Source of the DNA: Bacillota bacterium
GTDB taxonomy: Bacteria > Bacillota > UBA4882 > UBA8346
Direction of reading: 5' to 3'
DNA length: 64,000 bases
NCBI GenBank assembly: GCA_023400055.1
Contig: JAEXFN010000001.1
Coordinates: 60,113 to 124,112 of the forward strand
This document shows, piece after piece, positions 16,887-25,938 of the stretch (within the stretch, counting starts at the first letter, position 1; each line of letters begins with the position of its first letter). The translations under genes and the position numbers were made by a program. The notes under the pieces are model-generated. The model did no database searches. It was not told the origin of the DNA and saw nothing but the letters and a program-made list of their open reading frames with translations.

Positions 16887-18072
16887 GGGGTTCCTCCCGG
16901 GCCAGCATGTCGCGGAGCGCCGGCCAGATCTCTTCCCGCGAGCCGATGTTGACCAATACGAAATTGGCTTCGCTCAATTCGGCCTGATAGAGGCGGCGGA
17001 TCGAACTGGTGCCGGTCAAAATCTCGCCGTAACCGAACAAGTTGCAGACCTGGCAGAGTTTCTTGGCCAATTCCAGCGCTCTGGCGTTGTCCTCTTCCCA
17101 ATTGTCGCCGTCGCTGCAGTGAAACGCGTAGATATTCCAGTCGGCCGGGGGATAACGCTCCTCGATCACCTGGAGCGCCTTCTCGTAACCGCTGCTGATA
17201 TAGGTCCCTCCCGATTCCGCCTTATGAAAGAACTCATTCTCGTTGACTTCCTTCGCTTCGGTCGAATGGGCCACGAAGACGATCTCCACCTGGACATATT
17301 TTAAGCGGATGAACTGATAGAGCAGGAAATAAAAGCTGCGGGCCAGATACTTCTTGGTCTGGTCCATCGACCCCGAAGTGTCCATGATGCAGATGACCAC
17401 CGCGTTGGATTCGGGTTTCTTCTCCTCGCGGATCCGCCGGTAGCGCAGGTCTTCCTCGCGGAAGGGGAAGCGTTCCCCATTCACCGAAGTTTCCGGCTCC
17501 AGCCCCGGAACCGGCTCCGGGACCACCCCGTCCGCTTCGTCCTGGCGTTTAAAGCCCTGCCGCCGCTTGATCTTCTCGATCACCGCCTTTTTCTTGGCGA
17601 GCTTCGGCGGGGTGCCTTTGCGGCGGTAACCGCTGGGCCGCTTTTTGGCCACCGATTGAATGGTGGAGAGTTTCTTGCGCTCCATGAAGGGCAGGTTCAG
17701 ATCGTCGAACAAGTAATCCAGCAGCTCTTCCAGGGTGATCTCGGTTTCGTAAATGTCCTCGCCGGCTTCGTTCCCGGCGTTCTGGCCGTCCGCACCGTTA
17801 GCGGGCCGGCCCGCGCCCAACACGTCGCCCCGCGCCTCGTCCCCGGTTCCGGTGCCCACTCCGGCGCCGTTCTTGCCGTAAACGAACTGGTACTCCCGGA
17901 GGCCACGGATGGGCACCTTGATCTTCTTATGGCCGCTCTGGCCGATGATGCTCTCTTCGGCGATGATCTTGCCGATGTTCTTTTTGATCGATTGCTCCAC
18001 CAACTGGCGGTGGCGGCGCCGGTCCTCGGCCGCCCGGGCGGAATCGCCGGTCGATTCCCGGAAAATGGCCAT
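16879..18072 (-). CDS. yhbH: YhbH/YeaH family (DUF444) protein
   Basis: A 397-residue DUF444 protein. The N-terminal part is basic (IFRESTGDSARAAEDRRRH), followed by a Gly/Asp-rich linker. A C-terminal von Willebrand A-like domain carries the metal-site motif DTSGSMD and later GGTYISSGYEKAL and FHCSDGDNW. Bacillus YhbH is a sporulation protein of unknown biochemical role; E. coli YeaH is its counterpart. ATG 18072 follows GGAGG. It lies 24 bp after prkA and overlaps spoVR. VWA domains usually mediate protein-protein contacts, so it may bridge PrkA and SpoVR; that is inference. Confidence 0.93.
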   Translation of the reverse strand: MAIFRESTGDSARAAEDRRRHRQLVEQSIKKNIGKIIAEESIIGQSGHKKIKVPIRGLREYQFVYGKNGAGVGTGTGDEARGDVLGAGRPANGADGQNAGNEAGEDIYETEITLEELLDYLFDDLNLPFMERKKLSTIQSVAKKRPSGYRRKGTPPKLAKKKAVIEKIKRRQGFKRQDEADGVVPEPVPGLEPETSVNGERFPFREEDLRYRRIREEKKPESNAVVICIMDTSGSMDQTKKYLARSFYFLLYQFIRLKYVQVEIVFVAHSTEAKEVNENEFFHKAESGGTYISSGYEKALQVIEERYPPADWNIYAFHCSDGDNWEEDNARALELAKKLCQVCNLFGYGEILTGTSSIRRLYQAELSEANFVLVNIGSREEIWPALRDMLAREEPHA

Positions 18073-18096
18073 GGTAAACCTCCATCCTGCTTTCTG

Positions 18097-20028
18097 TTAA
18101 TCCTTCCAGAGGTGATTGGCGGCGTACTTCAGGATCACGTTGCAGCAGTGATCGCAATAGCCGTTCCGTTTCATCTCTTCCACCATGGTATGATACTTCT
18201 CGCTCTGCTCCTTATCGCGGACCTTGGCCTGGGTGATCACCCGCGACAGCTCCTTGACCGAAGCGGTCAGCTTCTTTTCGATGGCTTCCTTGAGCGGTTC
18301 GTAGCTGCTATAGTCCATGGTGCCGCCGTTGCGCAGCACGAAGAACATATAGGCCGTGACATCCTGCCGGAACCCCTTGGCGGCGCTGCCGGTGATCCCG
18401 ATCTGCTCCTCGATGGAGCTGAGGAACTTCTCGTCCGGCTCCAGCTCCTCGCCGGTATTCTTATCCTTGAGCTTGGTCCGGTTGGCATAAGCCTCGGCAT
18501 GATCCAGATAGTTGTTAAACAGGTCGCGGGCCTGCTCCTGATAGCCGTGAATAAAAGCCTTGGTCACTTCGCCCTCAAGCAGCTTGTGATACTCCTTCTT
18601 GAGGTTATCCTGCAAGAAGCCTAGGTACCGCTTGCGTTCCTCCTCGGGCAAGGCCAACTCCTTGACGGCCTTGGTCAGGGTGTCCAGAATGGCCAGCGGA
18701 TTGATGCAGTTGGATTCCGATTCGGCCAGTGCCGTGTCGAGCGCCTTCATGATGAAGCGGGTCGAGATGCCGGTCATTCCCTCGCGGTTGGTGGCCTCCT
18801 CGCGCAGCTCGGCGATGTCGACCTTTTTGATGCTGCCCTGCTCCAGAATCTCTTCGCCGTTATAGATCTTCAGCTTGGTCATGGGATCCACCTTGGCCGA
18901 CGACGCCAGCCGGGTCAGAATGGCGAACATCGAGGCCAGCTCGATGGTATGCGGCGCGATATGGGCGGTAAAATTGCTGTTGCGCAGGAGCTTCTGGTAG
19001 ATCTTGATCTCCTCGGCCAGCTCCAGACAGTAGGGAACCTCCACCTTGACGATACGGTCCAGAATGGCCTCGTTGGTGTGGTCGGCCTTGAACTTGTTCC
19101 ACTCGGCCTCGTTGGAATGGGCCAGAATGACGCCGTCGAAATAGATCATGGCGCCCTTGCCCGGCGAGGGGATCGACTTTTCCTGAGTGGCCGTGATCAT
19201 GGTGTGCAGGTATTCGATCTCATTCTTGAAAACCTCGATGAACTCGGCAATGCCCCGGTTGGCGACGTTAAATGCGCCGTTTAAGGAGAGCACCCGGGGA
19301 TCGTCCTCCGGATAGAGGTCCATCTTGGAAATATCCACCGAGCCGATCAAGACCGAAGTATCCTGATTGTTGGGATCCACCGGCGGCACCACCCCGATGC
19401 CCTTGCGGGAACGGACCGAGAATTCCACGGTGACCACCGGCATCCGCTCGTACTCGCCGTGAAATTCGTGGCGCAACCGGTAGCGGCAGACCGGACAGAG
19501 ATCGCCTTCGATGTGCACATTCAGCATTTTGCCGAACTCTTCCCGCAGGTGTTTGGGGATGAGATGCAACGGTTCCTCGCGCATCGGACAGTCTTTGATG
19601 GCGTAAACCGGCGGGGCCGCTTCCAAGGCCCGTTTCAGATGCTCCATGATGGACGACTTGCCGGCGCCAACCGGGCCGACCAAATAAAGCACCTGGCGCG
19701 ATTCCTCGCCTTGCATCGCTGCGGCGTGGAAATAACGGGCAATTTTCATGATGGTGCGGTCGATCCCGTAGAAATCGCCGGAAAAGAAGCGGTAGCGCTT
19801 GATAATGTCATTGCCGTGGATCCGGCGCAGCCGCGGGTGTTCCTCGGTCTTGACGACATCCACGCCGCGCTCGGTGATCAGCTGATAGATTCGCTGGTGG
19901 GCCAGTTGCGCAATTTCCGGATTGCGTTTGACGATCTCCAGATATTCCAGGAAGGTTCCGTCGAAATATTGCTGTTTATGCTCGGAACGGTCTTTCCTGA
20001 TCAGTTCGGAAATCTCGTTCGATTCCAT
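18097..20028 (-). CDS. prkA: PrkA family serine protein kinase / AAA+ protein
   Basis: A 643-residue PrkA/YeaG protein. The N-terminal AAA+ domain contains the Walker A motif GPVGAGKS, and the C-terminal PrkA kinase-like domain follows. A CPVCRYRLRHEF segment is typical of the family. Bacillus PrkA works in sporulation through the sigmaK pathway, and E. coli YeaG in nitrogen and stress responses. The longer open frame to 20238 is rejected: ATG 20028 is correctly spaced from GGAGG and gives a length matching known PrkA (about 631). First gene of prkA-yhbH-spoVR. Confidence 0.95.
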   Translation of the reverse strand: MESNEISELIRKDRSEHKQQYFDGTFLEYLEIVKRNPEIAQLAHQRIYQLITERGVDVVKTEEHPRLRRIHGNDIIKRYRFFSGDFYGIDRTIMKIARYFHAAAMQGEESRQVLYLVGPVGAGKSSIMEHLKRALEAAPPVYAIKDCPMREEPLHLIPKHLREEFGKMLNVHIEGDLCPVCRYRLRHEFHGEYERMPVVTVEFSVRSRKGIGVVPPVDPNNQDTSVLIGSVDISKMDLYPEDDPRVLSLNGAFNVANRGIAEFIEVFKNEIEYLHTMITATQEKSIPSPGKGAMIYFDGVILAHSNEAEWNKFKADHTNEAILDRIVKVEVPYCLELAEEIKIYQKLLRNSNFTAHIAPHTIELASMFAILTRLASSAKVDPMTKLKIYNGEEILEQGSIKKVDIAELREEATNREGMTGISTRFIMKALDTALAESESNCINPLAILDTLTKAVKELALPEEERKRYLGFLQDNLKKEYHKLLEGEVTKAFIHGYQEQARDLFNNYLDHAEAYANRTKLKDKNTGEELEPDEKFLSSIEEQIGITGSAAKGFRQDVTAYMFFVLRNGGTMDYSSYEPLKEAIEKKLTASVKELSRVITQAKVRDKEQSEKYHTMVEEMKRNGYCDHCCNVILKYAANHLWKD

Positions 20029-20536
20029 CATATCCCTCCAAACGGTCGTTCCGTCTTGATTTATACGCCGGTGATTCAGCGGTGGAAATTTCCTTTTGGA
20101 GAACACGCCGGGGCGGGAGCCTCGCCGAGGATGTTGAGCTGCGTTCAAACCACCGGAGTCGTCGTCACCGGCGGCCGACGTTCCGGCGCTACCGATGCTT
20201 CCCCTCTCCATTTCCAAAAAACGATTACGCCAAGTCAATCACAGTATTTTACTCCTCTAACAGGGAATTTGGAACTTCGTTTTTGGCATAAGCAGCGGCT
20301 GCTTTCAAAAAGATCCGCCGCCGTCCCGCCGGCATTCGGCATCTATCGGGAAATAAGCCCGGCAACCGTGAGCATCTTTTCAACCACCGTTCCATTGCCC
20401 TTCTATATTGTATTGCGGAAGGCACATGATGGTAATCGAAAATTCGGTGAAAGAATGGCCGCTCGCATGGAAACCCGGCATTTCCCCAAAAGCAGTTACG
20501 GATCGTCCAGGTTGAAACCCCGGGAATTTTGGGCAC
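20029..20536. other. Gene-free region upstream of prkA
   Basis: About 500 bp with no supportable gene; short open frames on both strands lack ribosome-binding sites. It must contain the prkA promoter. A TTCCAA-17 bp-TAAAAT pair on the minus strand near 20,248-20,276 is the best sigmaA-like match, and it is weak. No clear sigmaE-type sequence was recognised. Confidence 0.5.
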
Positions 20537-20570
20537 AAAAAAAACGGACGTTTGCCGCTTCGTCCATTTT
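20537..20570 (-). terminator. Rho-independent terminator of dcd
   Basis: On the minus strand a 10-bp stem (AAAATGGACG / CGTCCGTTTT, with one G-U pair) is followed by a run of eight T, about 55 nt past the dcd stop codon. Confidence 0.85.
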
Positions 20571-20621
20571 CAAGCTCTACTCACAATTAAATATTGGGTC
20601 GTCCCCGAGCCGGGAAAGCCC

Positions 20622-21152
20622 TCACTTGCCGTCGGGTTCAAAATCCCGATACAGCAGGCTCGGCTGAATCCCCCGGTTGTTTTGGTACTTGCCGCTGCAG
20701 TAACGGTCGTAGTCCCCTTCGATAGCATGGTAATAGATCTGGCAGATCGGCACGCCGGCATAGATCCGGATCGGCTGAATGCAGAAGATCTCCAGCGTCC
20801 AGTAGCCTTTAAAGCCGACGTCCCCGAATCCGGCGGTGACGTGGATGAACAGGCCCAGCCGGCCCACGGACGACCGGCCTTCCAACATCGGCACGTAGCC
20901 TTCGGTCTCGGTATATTCCAAGGTCCGTCCCAGATAAAGCCGGCCGCTCTCCAGGACCAGTCCTTCCGGAGGGATGGTCAACTGGCGGACCGGATTGGGC
21001 CGTTTCATGTCCAGCTCCGTTTCCTCGTAAACCAGCAACTCATGGTGCAGCCGAAGATTATAGCTGTTGGGATTGAGCTGCTCCTCCTGGAAGGGATCGA
21101 TGATAATCTCTTTTCCCAATTTAGCCTTGATGGTCCGACCCGACAAAATCAA
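20622..21152 (-). CDS. dcd: dCTP deaminase family protein
   Basis: A 176-residue member of the dCTP deaminase/dUTPase family, making dUTP or dUMP for thymidylate synthesis. The signature EGRSSVGRLG...TAGFGDVGFKGYWTLE contains the conserved Arg, Asp and catalytic Glu. The start matters: most family members begin MILSG, and TTG 21152 gives exactly that, nine nt from AGGAGG (21162-21167). An upstream in-frame ATG at 21176 would translate the SD itself. Bifunctional (dUMP-forming) versus monofunctional enzyme cannot be settled by eye. It stands alone between its terminator and a membrane-protein gene. Confidence 0.9.
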   Translation of the reverse strand: MILSGRTIKAKLGKEIIIDPFQEEQLNPNSYNLRLHHELLVYEETELDMKRPNPVRQLTIPPEGLVLESGRLYLGRTLEYTETEGYVPMLEGRSSVGRLGLFIHVTAGFGDVGFKGYWTLEIFCIQPIRIYAGVPICQIYYHAIEGDYDRYCSGKYQNNRGIQPSLLYRDFEPDGK

Positions 21153-21254
21153 TGCCAGAAACCTCCTGTCGTTCATTTCGTGGCCTGACTCCAACCAGCC
21201 AGCCAACGGTAGAGCTTTTTTATCGAATTTCCGGGAATAAGCGGCCTTGCCTTC

Positions 21255-22469
21255 TCAGGCGGCCCAACCGCCCGGCCGGCCCGGCCGGCGGATCTCAAAC
21301 AGCAGCGCGTCCAGGCCGACCAGGATTCCGAATATCAGGATCTGCCAGCCGAGCAAACGGATGATCTGCGGCGCCAAACGATAAAAATAACGAGTGCCGG
21401 ATTGTAAAAATCCATACCCGGCCAGCAAGTATAGCAACGACTGGTAACCCAGTACCAGTCCATTGACAGGCGTCCCCGAAGCGGTGGCAAATAACAGCCG
21501 CGCCGCCCAGTCGGGCAATTGAATCCGCAGGTTGCCGGGCAAACGGTTCCGCAGGCAGAATCCGATCAGCCAGCCAGTCGCCAGCAACAGAGTCAACTGC
21601 CAAAAATCCCATTCGCCGCGCAACTTGAGGCGCTGGACCGCGTTGAGCTTGGCCAGAGCAATGTCCTCCAGATAGGTGCGGCGATCCAAGCTGGCGTCGC
21701 TCCGGCTCACCAGAAATTCCAACAGTTTTTCAGTGGCCGCGTTGTCCGTATCCCGGATGTAGCCCATCGATTGCCAACGCCGGCCGTCTTTGAAGGTCAA
21801 GATAATGCTCAGCTTTTTCGTGAGCTGGTTGTCCAGATCCTTGACGTGGGTAGCCAGGCGGATCAGCTGGATATCCCGGTAGGCATAGCTGCGGGGCCGG
21901 AAAGTGAAAGGTTCGTTGATGAACATCCGGTCCTGCCGGAAGACCGTATAGCCATTCATCCCCAATAACAAAGCGCTGCTGACCACGATTCCGGTGAGGC
22001 CGACGGCCAGATAATAAAAACGCCGGGCCTGACCGATGGTAAAGCCGGCCCGCTGGTTCATGAGCCGGGTCGTCTCGTGATAATTGGCCCCCAGCCGGCG
22101 GCGCAGGATCAGATCGGTTCCCAGTGCGGCGCTGATCAAACCCATCAGGGCGCCGGGCAACAGCCAAAACCAAAAATCCGGCGTAATGACCAGGATATTC
22201 GGCAGCCGGCTTTCCAAATCGAATTGCAGCGCGCTTTGGAAAAGACCGATCCACAGTAGTGTCGCTATCAAGGTCAAGCTGGCAAACAGCGCGGCGGAGA
22301 TCTTTTCCCACTGTTTCAGCGCACTGTGCGGTTCAAAGAGAGATCGCGCCGCCGGTCCGGCGGCAGCATCCGGCCGTTTCCAGAACTCGTCCTGGGTCCG
22401 GACATAATATAGGGCGCCGCCGCTGAACAGGAGCACCGCGCCGATGGCGAGCAATTGCCCGGTAATCAT
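21255..22469 (-). CDS. Membrane protein of unknown function
   Basis: A 404-residue protein I do not recognise. Hydrophobic segments lie near residues 1-22, 58-80, 98-120 and 155-178, and four more between about 285 and 390. A soluble stretch in the middle (about 185-280) contains FKDGRRWQSMGYIRDTDNAATEKLLEFL. The layout suggests two membrane bundles around a cytoplasmic or external beta-rich insert, somewhat like proteins with a bacterial PH-type domain; this is only an impression. ATG 22469 is preceded by AAAGGTGAT and is preferred to GTG 22478. No partner gene is obvious. Confidence 0.6.
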   Translation of the reverse strand: MITGQLLAIGAVLLFSGGALYYVRTQDEFWKRPDAAAGPAARSLFEPHSALKQWEKISAALFASLTLIATLLWIGLFQSALQFDLESRLPNILVITPDFWFWLLPGALMGLISAALGTDLILRRRLGANYHETTRLMNQRAGFTIGQARRFYYLAVGLTGIVVSSALLLGMNGYTVFRQDRMFINEPFTFRPRSYAYRDIQLIRLATHVKDLDNQLTKKLSIILTFKDGRRWQSMGYIRDTDNAATEKLLEFLVSRSDASLDRRTYLEDIALAKLNAVQRLKLRGEWDFWQLTLLLATGWLIGFCLRNRLPGNLRIQLPDWAARLLFATASGTPVNGLVLGYQSLLYLLAGYGFLQSGTRYFYRLAPQIIRLLGWQILIFGILVGLDALLFEIRRPGRPGGWAA

Positions 22470-22706
22470 GGAAATCACCTTTCTCCGCTGCTTTTAAGAG
22501 CGTTGTGATAAACCCTGTCCGAAGAGCAGGGCCGATTCCTCATTATAAATTCCGCGGCGCAGGCCACATTCCTTTCGGCCGCCCGGAATTTTTCGCGGGA
22601 TATATTGCAATATATTTTTAAAAACTCAGTGGAAACCGGGCGATTCGTTTATCTGCCGACCGTTCGGCCGAGTCCAGAGGGTTAAATCGCGCGCCGGGCG
22701 CACCGT

Positions 22707-22746
22707 AAATGATGGCGATGTCCTTGCGTCGGCATCGCCGTCATTT
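22707..22746 (-). terminator. Hairpin after the small membrane-protein gene
   Basis: A 14-bp stem (AAATGATGGCGATG / CATCGCCGTCATTT, one G-U pair) with a 12-nt loop, 25 nt past the stop of the 45-codon gene. Either strand lacks a long U-run, so termination strength is uncertain. Confidence 0.5.
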
Positions 22747-22771
22747 TAACGGCTTAACCTTACAAACATTA

Positions 22772-22909
22772 TCAATGGAATACGCGGTATAACGCCATCA
22801 ATCCGAGTCCGATGATGATCAGCCCTTTGAGGATTCTCGATCCGTTGCGGAAACGGTTGACGAATTTTCCTGTTGTCGCTGTTTCATTTGCGATGCTTTT
22901 TTGAACCAT
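22772..22909 (-). CDS. Small single-span membrane protein, 45 residues
   Basis: A short gene between the NRAMP-like transporter and the 404-residue membrane protein. The translation starts MVQKSIANETATTGKF, continues with a basic stretch (RFRNGSRILKG), then one hydrophobic helix (LIIIGLGLMALY). AAGGTG lies nine nt before the ATG and a strong hairpin follows the stop. The positive-inside pattern predicts N-terminus in the cytoplasm. It follows the transporter gene by 65 bp on the same strand, so it could be a small regulator or subunit of it. No family recognised. Confidence 0.5.
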   Translation of the reverse strand: MVQKSIANETATTGKFVNRFRNGSRILKGLIIIGLGLMALYRVFH

Positions 22910-22974
22910 CGTCTTAATCACCTTCGATAAGTTGGAACATTATCGCTGGATCTGATTCGCGCCGGAGACGATAC

Positions 22975-24291
22975 TTAACCCGCCAATGTATTCCATATAA
23001 GGAGAGCGGCTATTCCAATCAGAATAATGGCAACTGTCCAAGCCCCGATATTATTGAATAAGCTATTCTTATGTTCTCCCATCAGTTGCCGATTATTGGT
23101 AAGCAACAGAAGAAATATGAGAATGGGAGCCACCAGAATGCCGCACCCGATCTGGGCGATCACTGCCATAAAGTTTAAGGGCAAATGAGGGATCAAAACG
23201 GCCAATGCAGCCATAATAATACTGCCGATGTAGACCGCATAAAACTTCGGGGCCTCGGATAGCTTATCATTGAGGCTCTTGGCCCAACCAAACGCTTCGG
23301 CCACTACCCAAGATGTGGAAAGCGATACGGTGATCGCGGCCAACAGACCGGCGTTAAAGATTCCCAGCCCAAACAGGACGCCGGCCCAGTTCCCTACGTG
23401 GTCAACAAAACCGGTAATAAGGCTGGCCGGACCGGCACTGTCCAAGTTCGGCATGTGCCCATAAAGCACGGCGCCGGCGAGAATGGCACAGGCGGCAATC
23501 ATTGTTGCAATGATGCAACCGATAAGAGTATCCATGCGCCCTAAACGGATGTATTTATCAATGACGCCCTTATCAATATTAGCGCTGCCTTGGAAGAATA
23601 TTGCAAATGGCGCGACGGAGTTACCAATGAGCGCGGCAATATACCAAAAAAGGTTGCCGCTGTTTGCAGGCACGTTCCATGCTACAAAAGCATGCCCGAT
23701 AGCGGCCATCCTCGGATGGGTCATGAACGCCAGAATCACGAAAACGAGGTTGAAGGCGCCGATAAATAAAGCCATTCTTTCTCTGGCCCAATATCCAGTA
23801 AAAATAATAATGGACAGGGCAAGGAATAGGCTCAACAGGACGCTTATCCACAGCGGCAATCCCAGCATCATCAATCCCGCCGCCATCCCGATAAACTCCG
23901 TTATCAGCATCAACAGATTTTCTAAGCATAGCGCCATGATATGATAGTTCAGCCAAAGCCGTCCGAAATGAAGGCGGATCAACTTGGTAAATCCGGTTTG
24001 GGTGACTGCGCAAAGGCGCATGCTCAGCTCCTGAACGGTATAAGTGACAATCCCCAAACAAAGTACCAGCGGGATGAAGAGTCCGATCCCGAAATGCGCG
24101 CCGGTCAAAGTGTATGAAATCATACCCCCGGCGTCATTATTCGCTAAAGTAGCGAGCACGCCCGGGCCGATGAGCGCCCAGAACAGCCAAACGAACCGTC
24201 GCCATCCCTTTACAGGGCGGCTGATGAGCTCATGAAACCTGGACGAATTCTCGCCTAATGGAGTTTCTGATGGCGATATTATCTCATTCAT
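22975..24291 (-). CDS. NRAMP-like divalent-metal transporter
   Basis: A 438-residue inner-membrane protein with about 11 transmembrane segments, in the NRAMP superfamily. The first-helix region reads GPGVLATLANNDAGGMISY, where classical MntH has DPGN; the sixth-helix region reads GNSVAPFAIFFQG, where MntH has the MPH(N) motif with the metal-binding methionine. Both differences suggest that the substrate is not the usual Mn2+/Fe2+, or that this is one of the divergent NRAMP-related groups. ATG 24291 follows AAGGAGAG. A palindrome overlaps its -10 region. Metal import is likely, but the ion is unknown. Confidence 0.8.
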   Translation of the reverse strand: MNEIISPSETPLGENSSRFHELISRPVKGWRRFVWLFWALIGPGVLATLANNDAGGMISYTLTGAHFGIGLFIPLVLCLGIVTYTVQELSMRLCAVTQTGFTKLIRLHFGRLWLNYHIMALCLENLLMLITEFIGMAAGLMMLGLPLWISVLLSLFLALSIIIFTGYWARERMALFIGAFNLVFVILAFMTHPRMAAIGHAFVAWNVPANSGNLFWYIAALIGNSVAPFAIFFQGSANIDKGVIDKYIRLGRMDTLIGCIIATMIAACAILAGAVLYGHMPNLDSAGPASLITGFVDHVGNWAGVLFGLGIFNAGLLAAITVSLSTSWVVAEAFGWAKSLNDKLSEAPKFYAVYIGSIIMAALAVLIPHLPLNFMAVIAQIGCGILVAPILIFLLLLTNNRQLMGEHKNSLFNNIGAWTVAIILIGIAALLIWNTLAG

Positions 24292-24318
24292 ATTGAAACT
24301 AAGCTCTCCTTTTGTTAA

Positions 24319-24332
24319 TATAATCGATTATA
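24319..24332 (-). promoter_or_regulatory. Palindrome overlapping the -10 region of the NRAMP-like gene
   Basis: TATAATCGATTATA is a perfect 14-bp palindrome 28 bp upstream of the start codon and contains a TATAAT -10 hexamer on the minus strand. A metal-responsive repressor binding here would block the promoter. No 17-bp-spaced -35 is evident, so the promoter itself is tentative. Confidence 0.45.
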
Positions 24333-24870
24333 ATTGCCCTATATCACTTCAATGTCTGACTCACGACAAGCGCTCCGCTTGAACTGAAGTTTGTTATTGA
24401 TAATGAATTTTCTATCGGATAAGAGAGCTATCTCCAACGATCTATTTTGAAAATTCCATCAATGCAATTGATAGAGCTTTAAAGCCCAGCGACTTGTCGA
24501 TCATCATTTCACTATCCGGTGGTTGAATCCAGCGGGTTCAATCCATCCATTGAACCACCGGATTAAGATTAATAGGACACTCTTGGAAATATGACTTTGT
24601 TGATCTATTACACCAGCATATTATGAAAAATGTTGCGAGAGGGTGTTTGTCTCTTTTCAAAATGTTGATGAATTTTCAACAGCCCGCTGCAAAAACATCT
24701 TTCGAAGCGCGGTCCCGGAAGAGTGGTCATGAAAACCTTTGCGCCCCGGCGAAGCCACCTGCGCCTTCGCGACTGACCGCCTAAATCGTTACATCTACCG
24801 ACTAAAATTAAATTCAGCTGACTCGCATATACTGTTGATATAAGTTCAAAAGTCGGAGGCCAGAGAGAGC
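24333..24870. other. Divergent intergenic region
   Basis: About 540 bp between the NRAMP-like gene (minus) and the XRE-DUF1232 gene (plus), with no supportable gene. It holds a large inverted repeat (24,514-24,563) and, near 24,790-24,860, the AT-rich promoter region of the plus-strand gene, without a clear consensus match. Confidence 0.5.
24514..24563. repeat. Inverted repeat, 14-bp arms
   Basis: Arms beginning ATCCGGTGGTT and ending AACCACCGGAT pair over 14 bp with one mismatch and a loop of about 22 nt. No flanking U-run or duplicated target is seen. Likely a single dispersed palindrome or hairpin; role unknown. Confidence 0.55.
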
Positions 24871-25524
24871 ATGCCGACAGTAAAAAATGAATTAAGTCTC
24901 GGTTTGCTATTAAAAACAACTTTACAACAGCGTTCGCTTTCCATGCACAAACTCAGTGAACTCGCCGGAATCGACACTGCGACGATTTCTCGAATCATAA
25001 ATGGTAAACAGCCGGCCAATGTCAACCATTTGCAGAAATTCGCCCATGCCCTGAATATTCCGATCGAACAGTTGCTTTCAGCCGCGGGTTATGACATCGG
25101 GACCTCCCGGCACGAGCCAAAATCGGATATCCATGCGGTAATCGATGGCATCCAAGCCATCCTCAAATCGGCAAATCTGTTTGATCAACGATATATAACC
25201 GATCGGATCGAACAGGAATTATTCAAATATGAACAATACGCGCAAACAGAAGAAGGCCAACGAATCATTGGCGCCGATTTCAATACCAAAGTAAATCAGG
25301 TAAGTGGAGCCGGGCCGTTTATCGACCAATTGAAGCAGATGCATCAACGATTTCATCAAGATGGCATTACAAGCGAGGAACGCGCTATTCTTGGTAGCGC
25401 GCTGCTTTATTTCATCCTTTCTACGGATATTATTCCGGATTATGTTTTTCCCATTGGCTATTTGGATGATGCCATCGCGGTGAGTTTGGCTTTAAATCGA
25501 CTCCGCGTAATTCAAAACGAGTGA
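24871..25524 (+). CDS. XRE-family HTH protein fused to a DUF1232 (YkvA-like) domain
   Basis: A 217-residue protein. Residues about 11-70 form a Cro/C1-type helix-turn-helix (HKLSELAGIDTATISRIINGKQPANVNHLQKFAHAL). A helical linker follows, and the C-terminal part (SEERAILGSALLYFILSTDIIPDYVFPIGYLDDAIAV) matches DUF1232, a short membrane-associated domain found in YkvA. DUF1232 may anchor the protein to the membrane, making this a candidate membrane-tethered regulator. ATG 24871 follows GGAGGCCAGAGAGAGC, with loose spacing. It is one of the few plus-strand genes and is transcribed away from the NRAMP-like gene. Target genes unknown. Confidence 0.75.
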   Translation: MPTVKNELSLGLLLKTTLQQRSLSMHKLSELAGIDTATISRIINGKQPANVNHLQKFAHALNIPIEQLLSAAGYDIGTSRHEPKSDIHAVIDGIQAILKSANLFDQRYITDRIEQELFKYEQYAQTEEGQRIIGADFNTKVNQVSGAGPFIDQLKQMHQRFHQDGITSEERAILGSALLYFILSTDIIPDYVFPIGYLDDAIAVSLALNRLRVIQNE

Positions 25525-25566
25525 TCGAAAAGCGTTGGGATGAACCCTGCCTGAAACTCAGGGTGT

Positions 25567-25665
25567 CACAAAAGCTCAGTGAACCAGCGATAAAGTCAAT
25601 TGAAATCCCTTTATAAGCCGATTTTCCGTCTTTAAAGACTTTATCGCCTGGCTTAAATGATCGGG
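25567..25665. repeat. Dispersed imperfect-palindrome repeat, copy 1
   Basis: Arms CCAGCGATAAAGTC (25585-25598) and GACTTTATCGCCTGG (25638-25652) pair with one bulged base. The surrounding sequence (CACAAAAGCTCAG on the left, GGCTTAAATGATC on the right) recurs in degenerate form at 60,071-60,160, and the arms recur at 45,046-45,107. It follows the XRE-DUF1232 gene and could also act as its terminator. Confidence 0.6.
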
Positions 25666-25805
25666 TTCAGGCAGTCATTTGTTTTCCCGGCTCCGCCCTT
25701 TACCGGTTTTCTCCAAGACCCATTATCACCTCGGATAATTAACCGGCCAGTTCCGCGAATAATCAATGTACCCCATCCATAACGGGCTTTTTATATTTCC
25801 AAACA

Positions 25806-25830
25806 AAAAAGCAGGGGTATGTCCCCTGCC
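25806..25830 (-). terminator. Rho-independent terminator of the DedA-PAP2 gene
   Basis: On the minus strand a perfect GCAGGGG / CCCCTGC stem with a 5-nt loop is followed by six T. It lies about 230 nt after the DedA-PAP2 stop codon, so repeat array B falls inside the 3' untranslated region. Confidence 0.85.
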
Positions 25831-25938
25831 GCTGATTACATCCTGCGCACCTTTACCTTCGATATTCTTTTTTCTTCCATCGCCTCGACCTCGAAAACCA
25901 GGCCCTTATATTCAAGCATCGGCTTTCAAAGATCCGCG

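Noticed and set aside
20029..20238. 70-codon N-terminal extension of PrkA
   Set aside because: A well-spaced SD precedes ATG 20028, and the resulting length matches known PrkA proteins.
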